The notes: generated by a model from the sequence alone, not told the origin. Positions 52,842 to 62,221 are shown, counted from the first letter of the stretch. The stretch is DNA of 64,000 nt from Mycobacterium sp. AT1 (GCF_002043095.1 NZ_MVOC01000042.1:1-64000); one strand, 5' to 3'. Made by a program: numbers and translations.

Positions 52842-55466
52842 ATGACCGCTGCGGCTTGCTTTTGGGCTGTTGATCTCCATGTCCACACACCCGGCTCGAG
52901 CGACGCGAAGGATGAACATTACGGCTCGCCCGGAGACATCGTCGAGGCCGCCCTCGCCGCCGGCCTCGACGCCATCGCCATCACCGACCACAACACGGTT
53001 TCCTGGTGTAAAGACGTCGCCGACGCGGCGGTTGGCACTCCGCTAGTCGTGCTGCCCGGGGTCGAGATCAGCACCAACGAGGGCCATCTGCTTGCCATCT
53101 GGGAGCAAGGAACCGACCCCGCGCTGATCGAAGAAGTTCTGGTGAAACTCGATATCGGCCAGGCCGACCGCGGCAAGTTGGACATCAACGCCAACGCGGG
53201 TTTCGCTCACGCCGCGACGAAGGTTGCAGCCTCCGGGGGCTTGGCCATTCCGGCCCACATCGAGAAAGACAAAGGGCTGATGCGCTTGACGGTTCCGGCT
53301 CACGTCAAGGAGATCCTGCTGCACGACGACGTCTGCGCCGTCGAGATCGTTCACCTCGACACCGCAGACGACGTCCGTCACAAACTCGGCGAGCAACGCA
53401 ACATGGCCTTCGTCCGCGGATCAGACACCTGGGATAAGGACGGAAGCCATCACGCGCTGTCCGGAATTGGTGCCCGCCGGACCTGGATAAAGGCCAGCCG
53501 CCCGGACCTGGTTGGCATTCGCCACGCACTAGCCGACCCGCAGTTGCGCGTCGCACTGCAGCAGCCAGCTCCGACCACCTACACGCGAATCGTGGACGTC
53601 GAATTCCTTGGGGGATTTCTTGGCGGCGAACGCATCCGATTCTCGCCGGACTTGAACTGCCTGCTTGGAGGCACCGGGGCCGGCAAGTCGTTAGTGCTGG
53701 AGGCCATCCGGTTCGTGTTGAACCAGCAGGTCGACGCCAGCGCTTTTCCTCAGATTCGAGCCGAGATCGACTCGCGAATGGCCAAGGCGCTGATGAACAA
53801 CAGCACGGTTGTCGTGCACGTCGCCGGCGACGGCATGCGGTACCGCATCGAGCGGACCTACAACGCCGGCGGATCGCCAACTGCGCGAGTCTTGCAACAG
53901 ACCGGAAGCGACTGGGCCGAACTCAACGTAGACCCCGCCCTTCTCTGCCCAATCGCGGCGTTCTCGCAAGGCGAGATCCTCGAGTACTCCCGAGAACCCG
54001 TTGGACGCATGGCCCTTGTCGATGCATCGATCGACCTGGAGGAGGTCAACGCCTCCATCGAAGAAGCTATCGAGGGCCTGCGCGGAAACGCCGGCAGGCT
54101 GATCGCCGCTCGGCATCGCGTCCAGGCATTGCAATCCGAGGCCGCTAATGAGGCGGAACTCGGCGAACAGGTCCGCCAGCTCGAGGAGCTGTTCAAGACC
54201 GAGACGGTCAAAGAGCAGTCGGGCTGGACTGCAGAACAGACCAGCCTGCACGGCACTCGGAACGACCTCGCCGACCTCGACGCGCCCGTATTCGATTTGT
54301 TCGAAGGCGAACTCCACGAGTCAGTAAGCGAGAACGCCGGTTTGTTCATAGAAGCCAACACCGTGCTGGCGCTTCTCCGTCAACGCCTCCACGCAGGAAG
54401 CACTCAGATTCTCGATGCGATCGCCGAGGCGTCGAAGGCCCTGGCGCGCATTGAGGGTCAGTGGGGAACGCGCTTCGAGGAGTTCAAGACCCGCCTCGAT
54501 GAGGAGCTCGTCAAGATCGATCCGGAGGCGTCCCTCACGTCCCTCCGCGTGAGTCTCGAACAATTGCAGTCCAAACTCACCCAAGCGCAGGCTGCCAGGA
54601 CCGCGCTCGAAACGCGTGCGATGCCCGACTTAAACCGACTGGAGCAGGAAAGGCATGACCTCACCGACTCTCTTCACGCTGCCAGACGCGCGCGTCGGGA
54701 CATGCGCCGGGCGCGGGTCGTGGAACTCAACGCGAAGGCGGCTGGGTTCGTCAAGCTCGACGTTCCCAATCAGGGGGACCAGTCTGAGTTTCGCCGTGCG
54801 CTCGACCTGATCAAGGTGGGCTCACGGGTCCGCGAAGACTTCCTAAATGAACTCGCACTACGGACGCATCCGCTGAGGTTCGTCCGCATGATGTGGTCGC
54901 ACAACCTCGCGGAACTCGTTGACGTCGAGCACGGAATCGACATGGCCGGCCTCGCCAAGCTGCTCACGAACATCGACGAACGCAATCTGTGGGAAGAGCT
55001 TCTTAATCTACAGGCCATCGATCGTCCCGATGTTCTCACCATCAAGTTCAAGAAGCCGGGCGATCAAACGTACACGGCGATCGAACAGCTCGCGCATGGT
55101 CAGCGATGCACGGCCATCCTGGTCATCTTGCTGGCCGACGGCGACACACCGGTGCTCGTCGATCAACCAGAGGATGCGCTGCACGCACCGTGGATCGAAG
55201 AGTATCTCGTCGACCGTTTGCGCTCGCTGCGCGGCAGCCGCCAGTATCTGTTCGCCACCCGCAGTCCGGGCATAGTCGTGAGCGGCGATGCGGAGCAGAT
55301 CGTGACCATGAAAGCGACCGCCGGACATGGTCAGATCGAGGCAGTAGGCTCGCTCGAGCGATACGAGCTCAATGCCTTGGCGTTGGAACACCTCGAGGGA
55401 GGCCGGATCCCATTCGGCCGACGCACGTTGAAGTTAAAGGTGTCGGTCGACCCACCGACGCCCTAG
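52842..55466 (+). CDS. TrlF-type PHP domain / SMC-like AAA ATPase, probable defence protein
   Basis: An 874-aa protein. The N-terminal PHP phosphoesterase domain has DLHVHTPGSSD (H13, H15), AITDHNT (D49, H50) and LPGVEIST. From about residue 250 it is an SMC/RecN-like ATPase: Walker A GGTGAGKS (276-283), long coiled coils (about 410-640), the signature-like LAHGQRCTAIL and Walker B VLVDQPEDALHAPW near 770. The architecture is that of TrlF-family ATPases, frequent in defence islands; the PHP part may be a nuclease. It leads a short operon with two unknown genes, next to an R-M pair. Confidence 0.82.
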   Translation: MTAAACFWAVDLHVHTPGSSDAKDEHYGSPGDIVEAALAAGLDAIAITDHNTVSWCKDVADAAVGTPLVVLPGVEISTNEGHLLAIWEQGTDPALIEEVLVKLDIGQADRGKLDINANAGFAHAATKVAASGGLAIPAHIEKDKGLMRLTVPAHVKEILLHDDVCAVEIVHLDTADDVRHKLGEQRNMAFVRGSDTWDKDGSHHALSGIGARRTWIKASRPDLVGIRHALADPQLRVALQQPAPTTYTRIVDVEFLGGFLGGERIRFSPDLNCLLGGTGAGKSLVLEAIRFVLNQQVDASAFPQIRAEIDSRMAKALMNNSTVVVHVAGDGMRYRIERTYNAGGSPTARVLQQTGSDWAELNVDPALLCPIAAFSQGEILEYSREPVGRMALVDASIDLEEVNASIEEAIEGLRGNAGRLIAARHRVQALQSEAANEAELGEQVRQLEELFKTETVKEQSGWTAEQTSLHGTRNDLADLDAPVFDLFEGELHESVSENAGLFIEANTVLALLRQRLHAGSTQILDAIAEASKALARIEGQWGTRFEEFKTRLDEELVKIDPEASLTSLRVSLEQLQSKLTQAQAARTALETRAMPDLNRLEQERHDLTDSLHAARRARRDMRRARVVELNAKAAGFVKLDVPNQGDQSEFRRALDLIKVGSRVREDFLNELALRTHPLRFVRMMWSHNLAELVDVEHGIDMAGLAKLLTNIDERNLWEELLNLQAIDRPDVLTIKFKKPGDQTYTAIEQLAHGQRCTAILVILLADGDTPVLVDQPEDALHAPWIEEYLVDRLRSLRGSRQYLFATRSPGIVVSGDAEQIVTMKATAGHGQIEAVGSLERYELNALALEHLEGGRIPFGRRTLKLKVSVDPPTP

Positions 55467-55571
55467 AGCGGCCGAGCGCGTCTGACGCCGCCGACGGGCA
55501 TGGTCACGCGCACTGCTCCACCGTCGTGAACTGCCGCCCCCCATTCTTGTAGACCGGTGACTGGAGAAAAC

Positions 55572-56180
55572 ATGACAGGCGGCGAGCACTTGGAAGCATC
55601 GTTGCGGAGTGCGGTAGCCAGCGAAATAGCCGAACTCACCTCACAGCTTCACGACATGCACACCGCGCGCAGGTTTGCGGAGCTCTACCTGGAACAGCCA
55701 GTTGTTGTCACGGCCAACCCTCATGGCGACATCAGGTTGGCCCTTTGGACGGCGAGCCTCATCTCGTACCGGCGCATATTCGTGAACGGGGTCGGGCACG
55801 GCAAGAATCAACACCGGCGGCCGCGAGGGACCGAATGGGTGAAGACTTTGCCTTCCGGCTTGTTAGAAGCACACGACGAGATCTTTGAAAGAGCTCATCA
55901 CCATATCGCTCACAGAGTCAACAAAGAGATGCAGCAGGTCCGTGTCTTCGCTGTTCTGACGACACCGCCAGAACCAAGCGAGGTGGTCGAGGTCGAGACC
56001 AGGACGCAAAATCTGGCTCGACCGAACCCGGCAATGGTCCGCCGGTTGATGGAGATCTGCGATCACCTCATCGGTGCTGCTCGCCAGCGCCGGAATCTTC
56101 TTCGTAGCAAGGAGACTGAACGCTTGAACTCCGAAGGCGACCTGTCCCGCCTCTACCGGAACGCCACACTAGAGGAATAA
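55572..56180 (+). CDS. Hypothetical protein in the TrlF operon
   Basis: A 202-aa protein from ATG 55572 with GGAG 5 nt upstream (GTG 55557 is an alternative). Mostly helical and charged, with no membrane segment. Notable runs are VVVTANPHGDIRLALWTASLISYRRIFVNGVGHGKN and EAHDEIFERAHHHIAHRVNKEMQQV. I do not recognise the family. Its place 106 bp after the TrlF-type gene suggests a partner protein. Confidence 0.65.
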   Translation: MTGGEHLEASLRSAVASEIAELTSQLHDMHTARRFAELYLEQPVVVTANPHGDIRLALWTASLISYRRIFVNGVGHGKNQHRRPRGTEWVKTLPSGLLEAHDEIFERAHHHIAHRVNKEMQQVRVFAVLTTPPEPSEVVEVETRTQNLARPNPAMVRRLMEICDHLIGAARQRRNLLRSKETERLNSEGDLSRLYRNATLEE

Positions 56181-56182
56181 GC

Positions 56183-56335
56183 ATGGACCAGAATCCATTG
56201 CACGCCGCCGATCTGGCCGAGGCCGTGGCCCAAAACGTGGTCAGCGCTAATCCTGTTGTCGTCCGGGTTTTAGTTGATCGCGCGGCGGCGGGTGACCGCA
56301 TGCTGGCGTCTACGACCGCCCGCGAATTGAGATGA
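56183..56335 (+). CDS. Small 50-aa hypothetical protein
   Basis: ATG 56183 follows AGAGGAATAA and lies 2 bp after the previous stop. The product is MDQNPLHAADLAEAVAQNVV followed by SANPVVVRVLVDRAAAGDRM and a short tail. It is a compact helical peptide with no known family. Tight coupling to the 202-aa gene supports it as real. Confidence 0.5.
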   Translation: MDQNPLHAADLAEAVAQNVVSANPVVVRVLVDRAAAGDRMLASTTARELR

Positions 56336-56505
56336 AAGAGCCACCGGGGGTCTCACTGATGCTGTCATTTGCGTCTCGGTTGCTCGGCCATGGGAGTAGC
56401 AGCGAGCGACCCGGGATGCGGTCAAGCCCTTTGAGGGCCCTAATATAATTAGCTTTTTAACACTTCTAGATCCTGAGATGACCGAGAAGGCCTTGGCGAG
56501 TTTCA

Positions 56506-57516
56506 TCAGCCCCTGATGGGGCGCTGGGAGGCTGATTGTGCCGATTTCCGACGGCGCGCCTCTTCGTGCTGGGTGACACTTGAGTTATTGAGTACCTTCG
56601 CGATGATGACCGCGAAGAATCGTGCGGGGCTGATCTCATCGGGCACTAGATCGTGGCGAAGCTGCACCCTCGGCAGCTCCGCGAGTTCCGCGTCGATACC
56701 GCTAAGGTCCTCCTCATCAACGTCCTCCTGCTCAACGTCATTGGGATCCATTACAGCATCACCTTTTTCGCTGTCAGACTCGGCAGGTGCTTCGCCTTCG
56801 TACTCAGGGATGATTAGCGAGCACGCGTCATAAGCTCCATCCTCCCTTCCGAGTTTAATCAGCAGGTCAACTATCCACTCGAAGGTTTTCGGCTCTTCCG
56901 TATAGCACGTCGAGCGCAGACCGAACACGAACCCGAGTGCCGATAAGGGATGCCGAAGGGCTAGATTCTTGGCGTCGCCGTAGGACTCCTCGACACGATT
57001 CGCTGCGTTCTTGCCGAACGACGAGTCCATTCTCTTACCCGAAATGAGGATCTCGGGACCTGTCTGCCAGTGCGACATGATGACGTCGACCTGCTTGAGG
57101 TAATTCTTGCCCGCGATGTTCGCCGACGCTGCGGTAACTCCCTTAGCGGCAGCGCCTTTGAGTAGTCGCGGTGAAACTTCGGCCTGGAGTTTCTTCGGCA
57201 GGCCCTCCACAAACCGCAGGACATCGCGAGCCACGACGCGCGGGGGGACGGCGCGTGGCCACACGGCATCGGGGTCCAGTCCTGCGCGCCGAAGTTCGTA
57301 TGCAGCCCAAACATCGAAAGCCAGTGCAGGCACGCCGGATTGAGTGTTAGCCGACAGGTACAGCGGAACGGCAAGCAGCGTCTCCAACGTCGCGAAGTCC
57401 GGTTCGAACGATGTGCCGCCCGCTGCCCACGGGTTGACGTCTTTGCGTTCCGCGCGGTCAACGATCGCATCGAATAGCGGCCATGCTCGCGCCTTCGCGG
57501 AGGGTTTACTCGGCAT
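56506..57516 (-). CDS. Unknown protein beside the DNA methyltransferase, probable restriction partner
   Basis: A 336-aa protein overlapping the methyltransferase stop by 11 bp. It has no membrane segments. The middle part (ISGKRMDSSFGKNAANRVEESYGDAKNLALRHPLSALGFVFGLRSTC) may contain the nuclease core, and an acidic linker (EEDLSGIDAELAEL) precedes the C-terminal helix region. Its size and its position directly after an N6-adenine methyltransferase fit a type II restriction enzyme or related nuclease, but I see no definite PD-ExK motif. Confidence 0.6.
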   Translation of the reverse strand: MPSKPSAKARAWPLFDAIVDRAERKDVNPWAAGGTSFEPDFATLETLLAVPLYLSANTQSGVPALAFDVWAAYELRRAGLDPDAVWPRAVPPRVVARDVLRFVEGLPKKLQAEVSPRLLKGAAAKGVTAASANIAGKNYLKQVDVIMSHWQTGPEILISGKRMDSSFGKNAANRVEESYGDAKNLALRHPLSALGFVFGLRSTCYTEEPKTFEWIVDLLIKLGREDGAYDACSLIIPEYEGEAPAESDSEKGDAVMDPNDVEQEDVDEEDLSGIDAELAELPRVQLRHDLVPDEISPARFFAVIIAKVLNNSSVTQHEEARRRKSAQSASQRPIRG

Positions 57517-59191
57517 GCCGTGCTGCCTGACCTCTAGCTGTTCGGCGGGCAGTCAATGCGGCGTGGTCGGCGCGTATGTACCGAAGCTGATCTGTGGTGA
57601 GTGACCATCTGGCACGGTTACGGCGCGACCTGGCACCTGCCCCAACTAGGAGCACATCATCGATAACGGCAACGGCGTCGAGGAGCCGTCCTGCGCGCAA
57701 GTATTTCGCGACCTGTGGTTGTGCCGCGCGGAGCTCATCGGCTTGTTGTGCCACGACTTCGGGAGATGGCATAGGGAGTAGGTCAGCCTCACGCGGTTCG
57801 ACCTTAAGCATTCCGCCACCGTAAGCGCGGCCTACGGTCTCTGCTCCAAGCAGAGTCACTGAGTTGAGCGATGCGATTGGCAGTAGCTCCATGCCGATGG
57901 CCCGATACTCGTCACGGAGGTAAATGCCGTGCACTGAGTTGAGATGGTGCGCCTGCGCGCCGTTGCTTGCGATGCGCGGCGTATCCGCGTTCATGTAGGT
58001 GAGAAGCAGATCCGCCGGCCGCAGATAGGGCACGCGCCACCAGGGATTGCGTACGCGGCACTTGTAGGCGCGGTGGACGTCGAGAAGCTCGCCCGATTTG
58101 ATGTACCGCCATGCAGCTTTCGATGGCTCGCCCGAAGGGCGGAAGAGGCGAGTTGCTAGGCCGTCATTGCCGAGAGTCGCCAACGTTCGTTTGGTCAGAG
58201 TCAGCCTTCGGAGATGCCGAGAACCGGGAGGAGACACGGTAATCACGTCGGTCTGTGCGAGCCCGAGCTCGAGCACTTTCTCCGGCGACAGCGTGAAAAA
58301 GCGGTTGTCGCCGGTCACCATTCCAAGTGTCGTATCGCCCCATGACTCCAATGTGACGAACGCATCGGAGCGAAGCGCAGAGTCGTACGCACTCGAGCCG
58401 TCAGCGGACATCAAACCGGCAGTCCACTTCGCCGTCTTATGGGGCGGAGTCCATCGTCGCCAGTCAGCTAGGTTGACCAAACCCTCGGCGTTCCGCAACG
58501 GCCACAAGGTCATGTGGTCAGTGCCGACATCGCCCTTCGGGCGGTAGTCGTCGGCCAGCAGGAGCACGACCTCTTCGAGTACATCGGGGAAGATGCGTTG
58601 TTCGAACACGACGAGGCGAATCTCTGCGAAGTGCTCCAAGAGGAACTGACGAACCGGCGATGCGTAGTTGACCGTCAGCAGCTCGGCTGGCAGCACCAGG
58701 GCGAGTCGCCCCCCGGCTTTAAGATGCAGCGCCGAGTGGACTGTGAAGGCTGCCCACGACGACGCGAGGTTTGTGAGCGGAACACCTGCGCGGAGAGCGG
58801 CTTCGCGTGCCCGCAAACGCGCGTCTCCCGCGAAGTCTTGGTATCGAATGAATGGCGGATTGCCGACCACGGCGTCATATTCCCCGAACTCCGAATGCAG
58901 AAAGAAGTCACCCGTGTGAATCCGCACAGCTATGCCATCAGCGCGGAGCGACTTCTCGGCCTTGCGCGCGGATGCCGCATGAAGTTCGACGCCAACCAGT
59001 CGGCCCGTGTGGGTAGCTCGCTGTCCGAGCTGGTGCAGGAACACGGCTTCGCCGCACGACGGCTCAAGCACCGCATCGTCGGGCCGACGGACCGCCCAGT
59101 TGACCAAGAACCTAGCCACGGGAATGGGGGTGAAAAAGGCGCCGCGAGCCTTCCGCAGCGAGGCGGTGTCCTGATCGAGCATGACCACCAT
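57506..59191 (-). CDS. N6-adenine DNA methyltransferase (type II-like)
   Basis: A 561-aa class I methyltransferase from ATG 59191; the frame is open upstream without family features. The start of the fold is RKARGAFFTPIPVARFLVNWAV, motif I is VLEPSCGEAVFL, and the catalytic motif IV is VVGNPPFIRYQ. The C-terminal half is a target-recognition-like domain. This agrees with PstI/SalI-type N6-adenine methylases. The overlapping gene downstream probably encodes the cognate nuclease. Confidence 0.88.
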   Translation of the reverse strand: MVVMLDQDTASLRKARGAFFTPIPVARFLVNWAVRRPDDAVLEPSCGEAVFLHQLGQRATHTGRLVGVELHAASARKAEKSLRADGIAVRIHTGDFFLHSEFGEYDAVVGNPPFIRYQDFAGDARLRAREAALRAGVPLTNLASSWAAFTVHSALHLKAGGRLALVLPAELLTVNYASPVRQFLLEHFAEIRLVVFEQRIFPDVLEEVVLLLADDYRPKGDVGTDHMTLWPLRNAEGLVNLADWRRWTPPHKTAKWTAGLMSADGSSAYDSALRSDAFVTLESWGDTTLGMVTGDNRFFTLSPEKVLELGLAQTDVITVSPPGSRHLRRLTLTKRTLATLGNDGLATRLFRPSGEPSKAAWRYIKSGELLDVHRAYKCRVRNPWWRVPYLRPADLLLTYMNADTPRIASNGAQAHHLNSVHGIYLRDEYRAIGMELLPIASLNSVTLLGAETVGRAYGGGMLKVEPREADLLPMPSPEVVAQQADELRAAQPQVAKYLRAGRLLDAVAVIDDVLLVGAGARSRRNRARWSLTTDQLRYIRADHAALTARRTARGQAARHAE

Positions 59192-59618
59192 CGTGCCCGA
59201 GCGAGCCGACAGGACGGCGCTGACCCGCCGGTACCGTTTCCGCCATCCAACTTCGCACACCCGATCTAAGCGAGCAAGAACAGCCGCACAACATGCACCA
59301 GGCAGCGCCATAGTCGAGCGAGAACTCCTGACCTGCGCAAATAGGGGCCCCGCGTAATACGAACACGCCCATCACCAGGAGGAGCGGCGAGTTCACCGTT
59401 CGAGAGGCACTTCCCCGGGGCCTGCCGCATCCCGGTCTATACGAGTTCGGTTCGATCCGCGAGCCCTCGTGATCGTGATGGCCCGCGTATCACCGACGAC
59501 GCACAACAGAGTTCCTCTGAATCCGGCCAGCCCCCCGGCGGGGGTGTGTCGTGGCCGGGTGCTCGACATGCTAGGCCGGTGACTCTGGGATCGATCGACT
59601 CACAGCTCGCATGGCACG
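59192..59618. other. Gene-free spacer before dif-like site 3
   Basis: No supported gene. It holds the promoter side of the methyltransferase and the hairpin CCCCCG-G-CGGGGG at 59532-59544, the same hairpin as at 12302-12314 near dif-like site 1. Confidence 0.4.
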
Positions 59619-59646
59619 GTAATGGATAACAGCAGTTATCCACGTG
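59619..59646. repeat. 28-bp dif-like inverted repeat, site 3
   Basis: Left arm GTAATGGATAA, centre CAGCAG, right arm TTATCCACGTG. The inner TGGATAAC/GTTATCCA is perfectly complementary. It overlaps the 3' end of the 129-aa gene (stop at 59636) and forms the right border of the defence-like module. Confidence 0.6.
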
Positions 59647-60025
59647 CGATGCCATGCCATGTGGGTTCCAGGTACTCGTTGAGCGAGAGGACGAGAGTCG
59701 GGGCGGGACTTGATATCTCATCGACGTAGTGGTGTCCGGACTGCCCGTCCACGCCCAAAACCTTTGCCTTCGCGATGATCTCGCGCGCCTTGACGCGATC
59801 CAGCCGCCAGAGCGCGCACGCATCGTCGATCGCAATGTGGGTGATCCCGTCGTCAACGATGACGAACTCGTGGGACCGTTCGCGTCGCTGCATCCGCGAC
59901 GTTCCGGTCTGCAACGCCGCCATCAGCGCTGCGACCAAGGCCGCCAACCCGCCGTCGTCGACGGCCAACAGCACGACGTCGTCGCCCTTGAAATCAGAGA
60001 GGCGCTTGAGGCGAACCGTGCTCAT
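59636..60025 (-). CDS. Hypothetical 129-aa protein, last gene of cassette B
   Basis: A 129-aa protein (MSTVRLKRLSDFKGDDVVLLAVDDGGLAAL) from ATG 60025, overlapping the membrane-protein stop by 4 bp. A mid-part ERSHEFVIVDDGITHIAIDDACALWRLDRVKAREII is conserved-looking but unknown to me. Its final codons overlap dif-like site 3, so its C-terminus may have been exchanged at that site. Confidence 0.6.
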   Translation of the reverse strand: MSTVRLKRLSDFKGDDVVLLAVDDGGLAALVAALMAALQTGTSRMQRRERSHEFVIVDDGITHIAIDDACALWRLDRVKAREIIAKAKVLGVDGQSGHHYVDEISSPAPTLVLSLNEYLEPTWHGIARG

Positions 60026-61107
60026 CGTTCCCCGGAGCGTCGGCACAGCTCCTGCGCGGGACCCTCTTCGGCGACCAGTTGGCTCACGGTGACAAGATAG
60101 GTGCTCTGACTGTCCGCCAGGGGTGTGACGGAACCGGGCTGGCGGGATTGTTCCACGACACTCACGGCGTGAGCGGCGAGGTCGGCGATCCGGTCGAGAT
60201 GCGACGCCACGGCGGGGTCGTCGTCGGCCTCGGTGGCGTGACGACGCATCGACTCTGCCCACTGCTGATACTTCGACAGGGGCGGACCGCCCGGCCCCAC
60301 CTCGTCGTCGGCCAGCACGAAGTACCGGTCTTGATAGTTCTCCGACGCGACGGCGCTGACGGCGCGGCAGGCCGTGCGGTGCGGACTGATGGACTCGGCG
60401 ATTTCGAGTGCGGCAACGGCGAGCACGGCGATCACCAGTGCGGCGGCCGCCCAGCTGAGCCGTTCGCGTCGACTGAATGGTGCCGCACGCTCCGCGGGAC
60501 GCGCGACTGCGGCGGCGACCTGGGGGTCGGCCTGAGCCGCGGCGCGCAACTGGGCCAACCTGGGCTGCAGCCGCCTGGCCCGCAGCGCGGTCGCGGTCGG
60601 TTCGGCGACGAGGACCACGCCAATGGCCAGGGACCCCAGCGCGGTGGCCGGCACTTGCTGGTGGGCGCCGACCGTGCTCACCACCAGAAGGACCATCGAG
60701 ATGCCCACCAGCACCACCCCGGTCTTGCGGCGGCTCTGGTTGTTCCGGCGGTAGCGTTCGCCGAGGTCGTGCAGGCGCAACGCAGCGGTGAGCACCATGG
60801 GGTCGGTGGGCACCGGACCCGGTTTCCATACTCGGGTGACCTGCCCCCGCTGATCGGCGGTCAAGCCGTCGAGCACCGCGACGTAGCTGGCCACGAAGCG
60901 TCGGTTCAACACCGCCGACAAGCCACCCACGGCAAGCCCCACCAGCAGCGCGAAGCCGATGGTGGGCAGCCACCAGCGGTAGCCGTGCACCCCCAGCGGG
61001 ATGAGCGTCAGCGCGGCGTAGCCGAGGGTCCACCCGAACGCCCATACCGCGTTGAGAAGCCACCGCGTCCGCGACGACGCCGTCATCACCCACCACATCG
61101 GCGGCAC
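60022..61107 (-). CDS. Membrane protein of cassette B, unknown function
   Basis: A 361-aa protein (or 354 aa from ATG 61086). Two hydrophobic helices lie near residues 20-65, two around 130-170, and one near 235-255, followed by a soluble C-terminal part with two Cys (HRTACRAVS and AQELCRR). No family is recognised. It overlaps the 129-aa gene by 4 bp and lies 63 bp after the 223-aa gene, so it belongs to the same transcription unit. Confidence 0.65.
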   Translation of the reverse strand: MPPMWWVMTASSRTRWLLNAVWAFGWTLGYAALTLIPLGVHGYRWWLPTIGFALLVGLAVGGLSAVLNRRFVASYVAVLDGLTADQRGQVTRVWKPGPVPTDPMVLTAALRLHDLGERYRRNNQSRRKTGVVLVGISMVLLVVSTVGAHQQVPATALGSLAIGVVLVAEPTATALRARRLQPRLAQLRAAAQADPQVAAAVARPAERAAPFSRRERLSWAAAALVIAVLAVAALEIAESISPHRTACRAVSAVASENYQDRYFVLADDEVGPGGPPLSKYQQWAESMRRHATEADDDPAVASHLDRIADLAAHAVSVVEQSRQPGSVTPLADSQSTYLVTVSQLVAEEGPAQELCRRSGER

Positions 61108-61170
61108 CTCCTTCCTGACTGTCGAGACGAAACATCACGCCGGCCACGGCGGCGGACGCCATACTGCCGC

Positions 61171-61842
61171 CTATGTCGGGTAGTTCGCACTGGTGATGTC
61201 GGGCCAGAGCTCCGCCAGGGTGGCCCGGGCGTTGATACGCCGGACCACGTCGTCGGTCAGCGGACGAAGGTTGAAGACGTGGTCGACTGCGACGGGATCG
61301 GGGTCGATTTCGAAGTAGGTCGCGGCGAAGGTTCGGTACGACCGCGGGGTGGGGTCGGTGAGCACGCCGAGCATCTGCCAGGCGCCGTCGGGGTCGACGC
61401 GATCCCCTAGTCCTAGGTAGTGCACGGCCCCGGTCTGCCAACTGGTGTCGTGCTGTTGGCGCCATATGCAGAAGGTGGCATCGAGTACCCCGTCGAGGCT
61501 TGCAAACGCCGATTCGGTGACCAGGTCGGCGAAGACGTCGGGGACGTCGTCGACCAGACCGGGCCACAGCTCCGGCGGCCGGCTTCGGCCCGGGGCCATC
61601 GGCGACTCGTGATCGAGCCCCTTGATGAAGGCCCCGTCCGGGGTGAAGACGATGAAGCAGTCGTTGCCGGAGCCGTCGCGGATCTCGCTGGCCGCGGCGC
61701 CGTCGCCCCAGTCGGCGGTGTAGGAGTAGAACCGGTCCTCCCACTGCGGGGAGAGGATCGCGTCGAGCATCGCGACGGCCTGACACCTTCTCTGCAAGGT
61801 GTCGATGTCCGGCAGTGCCGCGGCAACTTCTTGAGCGGTCAC
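61171..61842 (-). CDS. Hypothetical 223-aa protein of cassette B
   Basis: A soluble 223-aa protein from GTG 61842 (GTGA overlap with the preceding small gene). Runs such as YTADWGDGAAASEIRDGSGNDCFIVFTPDGAFIKGLDHES and AATYFEIDPDPVAVDHVFNLRPL give a beta-rich look reminiscent of immunity-type proteins, but no family is assigned. Copy A of the cassette has no counterpart, because its downstream part is replaced by the hsdR fragment. Confidence 0.65.
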   Translation of the reverse strand: MTAQEVAAALPDIDTLQRRCQAVAMLDAILSPQWEDRFYSYTADWGDGAAASEIRDGSGNDCFIVFTPDGAFIKGLDHESPMAPGRSRPPELWPGLVDDVPDVFADLVTESAFASLDGVLDATFCIWRQQHDTSWQTGAVHYLGLGDRVDPDGAWQMLGVLTDPTPRSYRTFAATYFEIDPDPVAVDHVFNLRPLTDDVVRRINARATLAELWPDITSANYPT

Positions 61843-62138
61843 GTCACCGCCTCCTCATTGGAATTCGACACCTCGACCCCGGCCGGCGCAGGGACGAGGG
61901 ACCCGCTGGAACCGTGGACGTAACCCGGAGGCGGCGAGAGCGGAAGTCTCACAACCTCTCCCCCAGTTTCGGCGGCATAACGAGCAGCCTCGACGCTCTC
62001 TGCTTCGGTGTAGACGCGCACCGCGGCGGGCTGGCCGGGCACCCGGACCAACATGGTGAGGTCGGCGACGCTCACATCGCCACTGCGCGTCCGTGGCGAC
62101 TGCCGGACGTGCGGGCCACCATTACCGTCGTCGCTCAT
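61839..62138 (-). CDS. Small conserved protein downstream of the ligase (copy B)
   Basis: A 99-aa protein from ATG 62138 (MSDDGNGGPHVRQSPRTRSGD). It is homologous to the copy A product at 43105-43419 along its first 85 residues, with the shared block PAAVRVYTEAES. Function is unknown. It lies 83 bp after the ligase gene and overlaps the next gene by 4 bp. Confidence 0.7.
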   Translation of the reverse strand: MSDDGNGGPHVRQSPRTRSGDVSVADLTMLVRVPGQPAAVRVYTEAESVEAARYAAETGGEVVRLPLSPPPGYVHGSSGSLVPAPAGVEVSNSNEEAVT

Positions 62139-62221
62139 GGCTGACATTCTCACCGCCCCGACCGACAACACGGGGCGGACATGCCCGGGAACCGGCCCAT
62201 GGCCGAACTAGCCGCGGATGG

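Noticed and set aside
59635..59643. DnaA-box reading of TTATCCAC in dif-like site 3
   Set aside because: A single TTATCCAC is no cluster, mycobacterial DnaA boxes are TTGTCCAC-like, and the three sites share an 11-6-11 dyad that a DnaA box does not explain.
60027..61786. Upstream part of a 716-codon minus-strand frame
   Set aside because: Only its last 129 codons (from ATG 60025) look like protein; the rest is an off-frame reading of the membrane-protein and 223-aa genes.
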